Both the position numbers and the translations under genes were made by a program. Below are positions 44,628 to 53,348 of a DNA stretch of 64,000 nt, piece after piece. Within the stretch, counting starts at the first letter, position 1, and every line of letters begins with the position of its first letter. The DNA lies in assembly GCF_003336245.1 (NCBI RefSeq), contig NZ_QPHM01000001.1, positions 2,856,113-2,920,112 on the forward strand. The letters run 5' to 3'. This DNA comes from Haloplanus salinus (lineage in GTDB: Archaea; Halobacteriota; Halobacteria; Halobacteriales; Haloferacaceae). Under the pieces are notes generated by a model. That model had not been told where the DNA came from. It saw only the letters and a list, made by a program, of their open reading frames with translations, and searched no databases.

Positions 44628-45479
44628 ATGTCGTCAACAAAACTCCACATTGAAGGGGGGACTGGCCGCCCTGATGCAATCAAATCATATCTCGATCTGA
44701 TCGATAGACGTGAGTACGATTCTGCTAATGCCGTTATGGAGGACGCGTATGTCGAATTCAATCTTACTCGTCCAAACAAAACGGACCGTGAGGTAGATAC
44801 AAAAGGAATGTTGACGACCCTCACGAAGTTGGGACTGGTTAAAGACGACAATCGTCAGCAGCTCACTGAACTAGGAGAGGAATTTATTGATGTGATAATT
44901 TACAACGAGGATGCTTTTTTTGCCCTATTCCATCTTCTATATTCGACGGCATATTATCGCAATCCGAGCAGCAAAACGGGTATCTCATGGTCCTATTACC
45001 AGATTTCGGATGCCTACCGTCGTAGAGCACCGACAAACTTCGCTGACGCACGCCAAGAGGTGATAGAAGAAGTTATGGAGAAAGCAGATCGGATGGACTC
45101 GCCAATATTTGATGACCCCGGTCCACTAAGCAAAAGAAGCCTCAATAGTTACAGACGATTCATTGAGAAACTTGATCCTCCTGTGTTGGAGGATGGAACG
45201 TTTGATCTCCGTTCATTTGCACAGACTGAACTGGTTATTGGCGCAGTTGATTCTCTGTATCGGAGCGATATTATTTTCAAAAGTCTACGGTACGGAGATC
45301 GTCTAGAATTGTCAGAGGAGTCTAAAGAATTCCTAAGTACGGTCCTTCTGGTACACGAAGATGATCTCCCCGAGTTATTGGAGCACACGGCTTCGATGGA
45401 TGGCAGATTGTCGATTGAGTCTGACTACTCTATCAGAATACGGCTTACAGAAGGGGTGAATATCGATGACCTCGCCTGA
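44628..45479 (+). CDS. Dpd-operon winged-helix protein, possibly DpdG-like
   Basis: This 283-residue protein contains a winged-helix-like segment (GMLTTLTKLGLVKDDNRQQL followed by TELGEEF, about residues 60-90). After it comes a helical middle rich in aromatic residues (FFALFHLLYSTAYYR). The C-terminal third is less ordered. By position next to a dpdA gene and before a large ATPase it corresponds to DpdG of the bacterial Dpd islands, but I cannot confirm the family from motifs. It starts 6 bases after dpdA and overlaps the next gene by 14 bases, so it is part of the same transcript. Confidence 0.6.
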   Translation: MSSTKLHIEGGTGRPDAIKSYLDLIDRREYDSANAVMEDAYVEFNLTRPNKTDREVDTKGMLTTLTKLGLVKDDNRQQLTELGEEFIDVIIYNEDAFFALFHLLYSTAYYRNPSSKTGISWSYYQISDAYRRRAPTNFADARQEVIEEVMEKADRMDSPIFDDPGPLSKRSLNSYRRFIEKLDPPVLEDGTFDLRSFAQTELVIGAVDSLYRSDIIFKSLRYGDRLELSEESKEFLSTVLLVHEDDLPELLEHTASMDGRLSIESDYSIRIRLTEGVNIDDLA

Positions 45480-45984
45480 GGCAGATCTCCTCACACGGAT
45501 GAACACCCTCAAGCAAGTCGACATTAAGCAACATCTCACATCGACACAGAAGGGTGCGCTCGAAGAAATCAGACAACACCGTGAGAACGGAGAACCGTTC
45601 ATCAATCTCCATGGTCCGAGAAACAGCGGGAAGACGTTCCTCTGTTGGGCACTTCGGGAGCACGGCTGGAAATACCAGCAGGCGCACTTCCAACGGGTAA
45701 CTGAACCGGATGTGACCGCGGTAGTATACGACCACGGAAAACCGGACCGTTCGACTACCCGTCAGTTACGTAATAACGTGGACCTGAGTGGACTCTCTAA
45801 CGTGGTGTACGTTACAAAATCACCCGCTAAGGAGGTCTATCCCCGGGTTCACCTTTCAGTCGACGAACCGCATTATCAATCGGTAGCTGCCAACTGGGAC
45901 ACATTGGGCCTCGACACAGCGAACCTCCCGAGTGTCGATGCCACTGTCAACACCAATACCAACACCAACCAAAACAATGAGTGA
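45466..45984 (+). CDS. Small P-loop ATPase of the dpd-like operon
   Basis: A 172-residue protein with a Walker A motif (HGPRNSGKT, about residues 49-57) and a strand VTAVVYDHG as possible Walker B; a third strand is LSNVVYVTKSP. The C-terminus is a Thr/Asn-rich tail. Its small size recalls the BrxF-type ATPase encoded beside BrxC in type 3 BREX, though sequence similarity cannot be claimed here. It is overlapped at both ends by its neighbours, so it should be co-translated with the large ATPase. Confidence 0.65.
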   Translation: MTSPEADLLTRMNTLKQVDIKQHLTSTQKGALEEIRQHRENGEPFINLHGPRNSGKTFLCWALREHGWKYQQAHFQRVTEPDVTAVVYDHGKPDRSTTRQLRNNVDLSGLSNVVYVTKSPAKEVYPRVHLSVDEPHYQSVAANWDTLGLDTANLPSVDATVNTNTNTNQNNE

Positions 45985-48900
45985 AGCAACACCGTCATCA
46001 AACACAGACGAACTGCTCGACCTGATCAGAAAAGACGAGGGGATTATCTCCACTCACACGGCAAGTGACCTTGAGACCTCTGCTGAATCTGTTGAAGAAA
46101 AATATCGGACGTATGCAGAGACACATATTTCGCTTGGGGATACGAGTGGGTTTGAGCAGAAGGTATACGACTCCCTCACAGAGAATGAAAAACCCACGAA
46201 AGGCTATCTCTACGGGCCGTTTGGTTATGGGAAGACGAGCACGTCGGTGAGTATTTGGCACAAGTTAAATCAAAACGAGATTATCGCTGTTCCCCCGTTT
46301 ACTGTCAGCTCATTCTCGTCGATAATGCGTGCGACATACGGGTGGATGCATTATAAACTGCGAACTGAGGCCCCGCCTTATGTGGATGAGTTGGAAAATA
46401 TACGCGAGTCGTATCTAGAAAAAGAGATTCGTAGTTATGCTGAAGAAAAGAAAGATGCCCACGATGTCGGGGTGGATAAATTGGTCACAATGTTTGAGGA
46501 GATGGAACGGACTGGTGAACTTGACCTCAGCATTAATGCGGATACTCTAATTGACTTCTTTGATGAGTGTACGAAACTAGCCACCGATGCTGGTTTCGAG
46601 GGGCTCGTGGTTCTTGGGGATGAGCTTCAACAGTACTTCAAGAGCGCGGATAACAGGCAGGACGCAGAAGCAAACTTCCGTGACCTGATCTGGGATATCC
46701 ATTCCGGAGCCCAGATAGATAGTGAATTTGGGTTCTTCGTCTCAATGCCTGCTCAAACAAAGAGTAGTCTGGATACACGCGCAGGGGACGTTCTCAACCG
46801 ATTAGAGAGCGACAACCTGATGCTTAATCTAGAAAATGTCTACGGGCAAGACTTCCCCGCTGAACTGTGGAATGAGTACGCTTCACGGTTTGAGTTTGGA
46901 GACCAACAGCATGACGTGATTACTGCTCATGCTCTCAACGCAATCGGGCAGATTTGTTCTCGGCCAGAACTCAGTAATGGCCCTCGAACAGTTATCGATA
47001 TCTTCCGAATCGCACTCCTAAATTACCAAACTAGCCGTGACCCGTTTACCGCACTTGATCTTGCAGAGGCATTCTATAATGGCGAAGTTCGTTTTCAGGG
47101 AAGTTCGACTATCATCCAATCGGCTATTGGAGATGCCCTCGATCACTCTTCAGTCGCCACTGAAGAGCAAAAGACGTTCATCATGCTCTGTGCGGTTTTC
47201 CCTGAACAGGGGATTCCTGAAGTTGTTGTAGAAGAGTATGAACTTCTTGATGCGCGGAGACATCTTTCAAAAAAGCTCCATGGAGAAGTTATCAAAGTCA
47301 TCGATGAAGGATATACACTCATCGATGTTACACGAAGCGATGGGCCACAAGACGTTGTGCGAGAGTTGATTCGTGACTTCTGGAGTGAATACGATACGGA
47401 TCACCCCAACGCAGAATACGCTCATAATGCACTAGCAAACCGTCTTGTTGGCGGAGAGATCTTCGAACCCCAACGCGGGAAGCTGGAGGGTTGGGGCGTT
47501 GGTGACGGTCTCGACAAGGAGGCACCACAAGTCTACAGAAGGCATGGGATGATCGGTACCTTTGATCCAAACTATCCCAAGCGGAGTGCGACGATTTCGG
47601 TAACCGACCCGGCTCACGAGGAGAGTGTCGTTGGGTCGGCTAATATTGGACCCGCTGAAGCCGATAATGATATCGCGTTCAATTTCGTCCTCGGATGGGA
47701 GAAGGCTGATGAAACGGTTGATCCGCACATCCGGCGGGACTCTTCGCGGGAATACACGTTCATGCTGAATGGGCGCAAGACGTTCGAGGAACTGCCAAAT
47801 GGGATCGAATTCCTCCGAGACGCGATGGACCCAAAAGCAGTCAATCCGTTCCTGATGTTGGCTTTAGTCGATTATCTCGATACTACTGATAGAGAACTTG
47901 ACCCGCAGCAAAAGCAACGAATCGATTCATTCCAGAATAGCCTCCTCAAACAGGCCATTCAAACGCTATTCGGAGAAGAATTAATTGAGAACGCTCCATT
48001 CGAGATTCGCCGTGCAGGGAAAATGGCGGTCAGTATGGTATTTAGTGAAGCGATGGAAGATCTCTATCCTGATTATAGCACACTCATCACTAGTACACAG
48101 TATGAATCGGTAATGGGCGATTATTTGGACTTCTTAGACTCCTTACAAACCGTGTCGCTCTGTCGCGGGATAGAGACTCTCAAAGAGCCCAAGGATGAGG
48201 TAGCCCAGAGATTTGGTCTCAAGAACACGTCTCCCTTCGATGGACGTATTAAAAAACACTACTCTGACATTCTCACTGTCGAAAACTCAGATAAGAACGA
48301 ATATGAGGTACGATCGACACTACACCCGTTCGAACAGTTTATTGTAGATGAATTGGAGTCGGAAGACCGAGAAGAATTCCCGCTTGAAGAGATCAACCAA
48401 ATCGGGTATAACAAGGGGTACAAAACAGAAGAGCTGGACCTCATATTTGAATTCCTCTCCCGTCGGCGTATTGTTGGATTAAACGAGAATGACTCTCTAA
48501 TCCTGCTTGAAACCGACTATTCGATTGCACAAGTGGAGGAGGTTCTTAGTACTGGGCGAGACCTACTGACTAAAGTTGAGAAACTAGATCAAGATGAGGT
48601 TCCTGATGGTGTAGAAACTGCCTTTAACGAAGTTGAAGAAATTCTTGAGGAGACGAATCCAGAAGATGGAGAACGCCTAGAGACGCTATATTATCATGCA
48701 AAAGAACAGGTGGAAAAACTAGAGCAACGGGGAGAAATACTCTACACTCGCCATCACCAAGCCTGTCAAGATCTCAAGGATCGGATCGAAAGAAAGTCAC
48801 GTCAGGTTGTGCCAAACCACCTTGACAACACAATTGAAGGTGGTGTCCAATTCGTTGGAGGGGTTAACGACGCGCGTGCGTCTATTCGTGGCGAGTATAC

Positions 48901-49945
48901 TGATATCAATAATAAACTAACTGAAGCAGCTTCTGAGTTGGAGAACACCCTTGAGACTCAAGCTGGAAAAGGGATTGACGGCGCAGTAGAACTATCTGAG
49001 AAACAAAAAGAGGCTGAATCAGAATTAGATTCGGTTGAGAAGGAAGTTGAAAAGCTCGAAGAAGACGCCGAAAAGCTCAAAGATTGGAAAGCGTTCACGG
49101 CACAGGTTGCAGGGGTCAAAGAGGAAATTACGGACTACGCAAGGACGTTCGATGAGGATTCAGTAGATGAAGAAGATGAGATCAACCGATTTATTTCGCA
49201 AATATCGGAACGGTTTGCTGAAGATCCGGTCGGTGCTCTTGATAACCTAGAAGGATTTAAAGAGAATCTGAACCGGATTGAGAGTCAGTACAAGAGCAAG
49301 CGAAAGGAGCATCAGAAGGTCTTCGATGAGAAGCGAGAACTGCTCAAGGAGATTCTGCAAGAGGCAACTGACGGGAAAGCACGGGGGCTCCGTTCAGCCA
49401 ATTTCAGCATTCGGAACCCAGAAGAATCTCGTCGAAATCTGCTAGAGGAATTTAAGGACACATATAAAAAGAGCGTATTAGAACGAGCAGAAGAAAACAT
49501 CGAGGATGCTCGTCGTGAAATCGAGTACGCTCGCGTCGTTGGAATAAAAGAGACAGTCGATGCCAATCCTAAGGACGTTGAAGAAGGGATACTAACGGCA
49601 GAATCCACGCTCCAATCACTTCGGTCCGAGCTTGACCAATTCTCCTTTACAGATATTGGTAATGAAACCAACCTTGGAACTGGAGGAAGTGATCTCCTTG
49701 ATACAACCGACGATATCAACGAGGATGCAAAGGAATTCAGGTATGAACAGGAGCCAGATGGGGAGGCTGTCGAAGAGACGCTAGACCGAATCATGGACCA
49801 CCGCCGAGTGGATTTCAAAGACCTTCTCATGGAATATCACGATGATGGAGACACAGTTGATCCGGAAGAGTTGTTGGACCGTATTCAGCGACTCTTCGTT
49901 CTCAACCAGATTGACATAGAAATCTCACAGCGACGGGGGCGCTAA
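45977..49945 (+). CDS. Very large BrxC/PglY-like P-loop ATPase
   Basis: The ATG at 45977 overlaps the previous stop and gives 1,322 residues. The N-terminal ATPase has GYLYGPFGYGKTS (Lys86 in the P-loop), AVPPFTVSSFSS, ATYGWMHYKL, and Walker B GLVVLGDELQQYF. This combination is characteristic of the BREX ATPases BrxC/PglY. A middle domain has winged-helix-like parts, and residues about 870-1,250 are long coiled coils (EKQKEAESELDSVEKEVEKL). In Dpd islands the large ATPase DpdH occupies a similar place. It probably assembles on DNA and works with the PglZ-like protein encoded next. Confidence 0.82.
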   Translation: MSEATPSSNTDELLDLIRKDEGIISTHTASDLETSAESVEEKYRTYAETHISLGDTSGFEQKVYDSLTENEKPTKGYLYGPFGYGKTSTSVSIWHKLNQNEIIAVPPFTVSSFSSIMRATYGWMHYKLRTEAPPYVDELENIRESYLEKEIRSYAEEKKDAHDVGVDKLVTMFEEMERTGELDLSINADTLIDFFDECTKLATDAGFEGLVVLGDELQQYFKSADNRQDAEANFRDLIWDIHSGAQIDSEFGFFVSMPAQTKSSLDTRAGDVLNRLESDNLMLNLENVYGQDFPAELWNEYASRFEFGDQQHDVITAHALNAIGQICSRPELSNGPRTVIDIFRIALLNYQTSRDPFTALDLAEAFYNGEVRFQGSSTIIQSAIGDALDHSSVATEEQKTFIMLCAVFPEQGIPEVVVEEYELLDARRHLSKKLHGEVIKVIDEGYTLIDVTRSDGPQDVVRELIRDFWSEYDTDHPNAEYAHNALANRLVGGEIFEPQRGKLEGWGVGDGLDKEAPQVYRRHGMIGTFDPNYPKRSATISVTDPAHEESVVGSANIGPAEADNDIAFNFVLGWEKADETVDPHIRRDSSREYTFMLNGRKTFEELPNGIEFLRDAMDPKAVNPFLMLALVDYLDTTDRELDPQQKQRIDSFQNSLLKQAIQTLFGEELIENAPFEIRRAGKMAVSMVFSEAMEDLYPDYSTLITSTQYESVMGDYLDFLDSLQTVSLCRGIETLKEPKDEVAQRFGLKNTSPFDGRIKKHYSDILTVENSDKNEYEVRSTLHPFEQFIVDELESEDREEFPLEEINQIGYNKGYKTEELDLIFEFLSRRRIVGLNENDSLILLETDYSIAQVEEVLSTGRDLLTKVEKLDQDEVPDGVETAFNEVEEILEETNPEDGERLETLYYHAKEQVEKLEQRGEILYTRHHQACQDLKDRIERKSRQVVPNHLDNTIEGGVQFVGGVNDARASIRGEYTDINNKLTEAASELENTLETQAGKGIDGAVELSEKQKEAESELDSVEKEVEKLEEDAEKLKDWKAFTAQVAGVKEEITDYARTFDEDSVDEEDEINRFISQISERFAEDPVGALDNLEGFKENLNRIESQYKSKRKEHQKVFDEKRELLKEILQEATDGKARGLRSANFSIRNPEESRRNLLEEFKDTYKKSVLERAEENIEDARREIEYARVVGIKETVDANPKDVEEGILTAESTLQSLRSELDQFSFTDIGNETNLGTGGSDLLDTTDDINEDAKEFRYEQEPDGEAVEETLDRIMDHRRVDFKDLLMEYHDDGDTVDPEELLDRIQRLFVLNQIDIEISQRRGR

Positions 49946-49955
49946 TCACGAACCG

Positions 49956-51071
49956 ATGGCATACTTTGAGGAAATCAAGGAACGTGCTCATCAACACCCG
50001 GTCATAGTCTCTCTACCAAAGCTAGCTCAATTCTATCTTGAGGAGTTCAACATATACTCCTCTGTCGATGACTTTGAGACGGATCTTTATGATCCAGACC
50101 ATCTTTTCCAGAACGATGTTATCATCGACGCTGACGAACACCACCCTGATTTTGCTAGGTTATCGTGCGATGAAGAGACGGTAAAACCACGATTGAATAC
50201 GGTCGTGGATTGGGCTACAAATACTGACTATCAGCGACTAAAAAACGAATTGCTGGTCCAGTCCCAAATCAAAGAACATATTTTAGATTCTGTTTCTTCG
50301 GAAGACCTAGTTATATTGATCATCGTTGATGGTCTCTCGTTTGAATCAGTACGGGGGACAGCTGTGGACGCAAAACCCGTTTTCGTTGATGGGATCTCGA
50401 CCACGGAACCCGGGTATCGTCGAGTAATATACGGCGAAGGTCAATACTCACCCACTTCTGTATATGCGGACCTCCTAGATGCGAAGAGATTCTATAATGA
50501 TCTCGCCTTTACATATTGGGAACGGGGTGGCGAAGATCTTTCCACTGACCTTCACTCCTCCATGAGTAGCGTGACCCGGATCAGTAGTTTTACTCAAGTG
50601 GTCGATGATCTCCGCGAGGAGTATCCACTAGAAGAGAAAACGTTCGTTCAAATCACGCGCATGGGACTTGATCAGGACTCTCATAACAGAAAAGAAGAAC
50701 CAAATAAGTCTGCAGTTGTTCAGGACATACTCGATGACCTCGGAAAGATTCATGAAACTGCGAACAAGCTTTCAGACCAGTTCCGAATTTTCCTTACAGC
50801 TGACCACGGAATTCTGTGGAGGGATCAGCTACCTCCTGAACCCTCTATTGTTTGTGAGGACTACCACCCACATGCCCGATTCGTAGAGGGAGGAATAAGC
50901 ATCAAGGAGGGTAGAACAATTTTTGACAGAAATGGGACCAAGACGACTGGTCTTGGCTATCCACATCTAACGAGAAAATTGGCAAATACTGAGTGGGGAG
51001 TCCACGGAGGGTTCTCATACTATGAATCCATAGTTCCACTCATCGAAGTCACCGAGGACGATACACTATGA
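49956..51071 (+). CDS. PglZ-like alkaline-phosphatase-superfamily protein
   Basis: The 371-residue product has PglZ landmarks: LVILIIVDGLSFESVRG with the metal-binding Asp125 and following Ser, a central ITRMGLDQDSH region, FLTADHGILWRD, and the C-terminal WGVHGGFSYYESIVPLIEV in which HGG and the E-x-x-x-P pattern match PglZ. In BREX, PglZ is a core component with nuclease or phosphatase-type metal chemistry. It is short, lacking the N-terminal domains of BREX PglZ. It lies 10 bases after the large ATPase and overlaps the HerA-like gene, so ATPase, PglZ and HerA form one unit. Confidence 0.82.
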   Translation: MAYFEEIKERAHQHPVIVSLPKLAQFYLEEFNIYSSVDDFETDLYDPDHLFQNDVIIDADEHHPDFARLSCDEETVKPRLNTVVDWATNTDYQRLKNELLVQSQIKEHILDSVSSEDLVILIIVDGLSFESVRGTAVDAKPVFVDGISTTEPGYRRVIYGEGQYSPTSVYADLLDAKRFYNDLAFTYWERGGEDLSTDLHSSMSSVTRISSFTQVVDDLREEYPLEEKTFVQITRMGLDQDSHNRKEEPNKSAVVQDILDDLGKIHETANKLSDQFRIFLTADHGILWRDQLPPEPSIVCEDYHPHARFVEGGISIKEGRTIFDRNGTKTTGLGYPHLTRKLANTEWGVHGGFSYYESIVPLIEVTEDDTL

Positions 51072-52231
51072 AACTGTACATTGGGCAAGAAATCGAGGAT
51101 AAGGAGGACGTGTACATCGACGCATCGAGCGCGCGTTCGATACTCGCGTGTGGAAAGCGCGGAACGGGTAAAAGCTACACACTCGGAAATGTAGTAGAAG
51201 AGATACACACAGAGACCGACGACATAGTACCCCTCGTTATTGACCCGATGGGTATCTATTGGACGATGGCTGAAGAGAATGATGACCAACGAGACCTACT
51301 TTGGGACTGGGGAGTTACTGAACAAGGATTCCCAGTAAATCTTCTCGTGCCCGGAGATCCTGCGGATCGATATGGTGATGATATCGTCCGTGAATTTCGG
51401 TCCCGCGGCATCGATCTGAATCCACTCCTGCTCAATCCATCAGACATGACCCCTGATGGTTGGTGTGAACTATTCGATCTCAATATTAACAAACCGATGG
51501 GAATCACTCTCTATCGTGCCATAAGAGAGCTTAATGAGGATGATACCCCGTTCTATCTTCCTGATATTATCAACAAAGTCGAGATGGATGGATCATCATC
51601 TGACCGCACGAAAGAGGCCCTTCTCAACCGGTTAGAGATGGCCCGTGATTGGGATATTTTCGCAGACGAGTACCAAGACGTGTGGAAGACATTCGATGAA
51701 AATCGGATCAACGTTCTCGATGTGAGTGTTCTTGACCCGGGACAGTACGGATTACGCAATTTGGTGGTTGATGTTCTAGGGAAGGAACTCTTCAGACAAC
51801 GGCAAGATGCTCGCCGTCGTGAAGAAATGGGACTGCGAGTTGAAATTCCGAAGGTGTGGCTGTTCATCGATGAAGCTCACAACTTTGTTCCGAGCGGCTC
51901 ATCGTCTTTGGCGAAAGATATGCTAATCCGGTGGGTGAAAGAAGGCCGCCAGCCCGGCCTCTCGATCGTCGTTGCCAGTCAACAACCCTCTGCAATCGAT
52001 AGCGAAGTCCTCTCACAGTGCGATATTACTCTCTGTCATAAGATCACCACGAAAGAGGACATTAGATCTCTGGACAAGCTGAGTCAAGATTACATGGGGA
52101 GTAATCTGAAAACGTACGTTAGACAGATAGATAATGTTGGCGAGGCCGTTTTTGTTGATGACGATGAAGAGACCGTTCAAATGGTGAAGATTCGCCCCCG
52201 GAAGAGTCAGCATGGGGGTGGCGAAGCTTGA
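51068..52231 (+). CDS. HerA-like DNA translocase of the dpd-like operon
   Basis: A 387-residue HerA/FtsK-type ATPase with Walker A CGKRGTGKS (about residues 32-40), a strand IVPLVIDPMG, Walker B VWLFIDEAHNFVP and the VASQQPSAIDSEVLSQCD sensor segment. It lacks an N-terminal HAS barrel, so it is unlike the HerA at 15913 and shares little sequence with it beyond the core. Single-domain HerA ATPases act with nucleases in many defence systems. It overlaps its neighbours at both ends (4 bases each), which ties it to the PglZ-like and GNAT genes. Confidence 0.85.
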   Translation: MKLYIGQEIEDKEDVYIDASSARSILACGKRGTGKSYTLGNVVEEIHTETDDIVPLVIDPMGIYWTMAEENDDQRDLLWDWGVTEQGFPVNLLVPGDPADRYGDDIVREFRSRGIDLNPLLLNPSDMTPDGWCELFDLNINKPMGITLYRAIRELNEDDTPFYLPDIINKVEMDGSSSDRTKEALLNRLEMARDWDIFADEYQDVWKTFDENRINVLDVSVLDPGQYGLRNLVVDVLGKELFRQRQDARRREEMGLRVEIPKVWLFIDEAHNFVPSGSSSLAKDMLIRWVKEGRQPGLSIVVASQQPSAIDSEVLSQCDITLCHKITTKEDIRSLDKLSQDYMGSNLKTYVRQIDNVGEAVFVDDDEETVQMVKIRPRKSQHGGGEA

Positions 52232-52713
52232 AATCGAAGCTGAAAAAAACCGTTCTCCCAGTCCAACCCGCATTATCAATCGATGACGTTGAAGCGATCA
52301 ACGACTTTTTTAATTCGCCTGAAATCAAGAATGAACTTCATTGGTTTACATACCGAGATACATTAGAGAGAGCGTTTGAGAGAGACGACAGAAAGCTCTA
52401 CTACGTAAAAGAGAAATCTGGGACACTTATTGGTGCGTTGATGGTATGGTGTGAATCCAGAGTCTTGGAGGAAGGGGAGGCACAAATACGTCTTGTTGCT
52501 GTTTCCAAAGTTGCCCGTGGTGCAGGAATTGGACGGTATCTATGTGAAGAGGCAGAAGAATTTGCTCAGGAGTTCAAAAAAGAACAAATGATAGCAGATG
52601 TAGTAAAGGGGTCACCTGCTGTGGGATTTTGGAAATCGATTGGCTACGAAGTACAATCTGAGTGGGAAACAAAGAAAGGAACACCAATGTTAACAGTCGA
52701 GAAGTCGATATAA
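52228..52713 (+). CDS. GNAT acetyltransferase ending the dpd-like operon
   Basis: A 161-residue GNAT protein beginning with TTG inside the previous stop. The acetyl-CoA-binding motif A is clear (RLVAVSKVARGAGIGRYLC), followed by the typical C-terminal GSPAVGFWKSIGYEVQSEW. GNAT enzymes acylate amines. Because QueF and DpdA in the same operon should place a primary amine (preQ1) in DNA, this enzyme might acylate that amine or a protein of the complex; this is inference from context. It could also be an unrelated passenger. Confidence 0.85.
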   Translation: MKSKLKKTVLPVQPALSIDDVEAINDFFNSPEIKNELHWFTYRDTLERAFERDDRKLYYVKEKSGTLIGALMVWCESRVLEEGEAQIRLVAVSKVARGAGIGRYLCEEAEEFAQEFKKEQMIADVVKGSPAVGFWKSIGYEVQSEWETKKGTPMLTVEKSI

Positions 52714-52986
52714 CCATCAATTATATCAAATTTCATTACTTCATATTCATTCCCACAGGGAATTACAGAGTACTGTTATTCCGTTTGATAACTGTACATT
52801 CAAATAAATTCGGCTATGTGGAAATCATATTTTCTCGATATTTTTCTTCCCAGAATAGTCGTTAGACAGGTTGGGGACTGATAGTTAGAGAATTCACCAG
52901 TTTCGATGGATGATTATGTAAGCGTGCTGTACACACTGTACAATTCAGCCATGGAAGTTGGGGTTGTGCGTAAACGGTCGTAATGA

Positions 52987-53319
52987 TTTGAACAGGGCGA
53001 GTAGGATCTGGCCTACGTGCTGACCGACCACGGATTCGTCTTGCTCCCGGACAACGCCTCGTCGGAGAAAATTTCACGGCCGACGGAGGCGTCCGACTCC
53101 GGTCGACGATGGATCGCCGGAGAGGATGTAGACGAGGACTCTCTCGGCGTGCTACTCGGCCCTAGCACCCGACTGGGCTATCTCGATGCCAACATCAGCG
53201 TCCTTACGAGCCCACTCAAGCGGTTCAGAAAGCAGGGTCTCGGTGATGCACGGTTCTATCACGGTGGACTGCTACCACAGGAGTTCGTGCTCGACTTCAT
53301 CAGCATCACACAGGGGTAA
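52987..53319 (+). pseudogene. C-terminal fragment of a second PglZ-like gene
   Basis: The frame reads DLAYVLTDHGFVLLPDN and ends FYHGGLLPQEFVLDFISI, the metal-binding DHGF and the terminal HGG-x4-E segment of PglZ proteins. Just upstream an in-frame TAG follows EQGE and further stops close the frame. No start or N-terminal domain is present. It is GC-richer than the intact PglZ-like gene at 49956 and is not a recent copy of it. It probably marks a lost BREX-type locus. Confidence 0.68.
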
Positions 53320-53348
53320 ACACCGCTACGTCGGTAACTAATACACGC

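Noticed and set aside
53017-53319. An independent small gene at this position
   Set aside because: The sequence matches only the C-terminal end of PglZ proteins, and coding similarity continues upstream through a stop codon.
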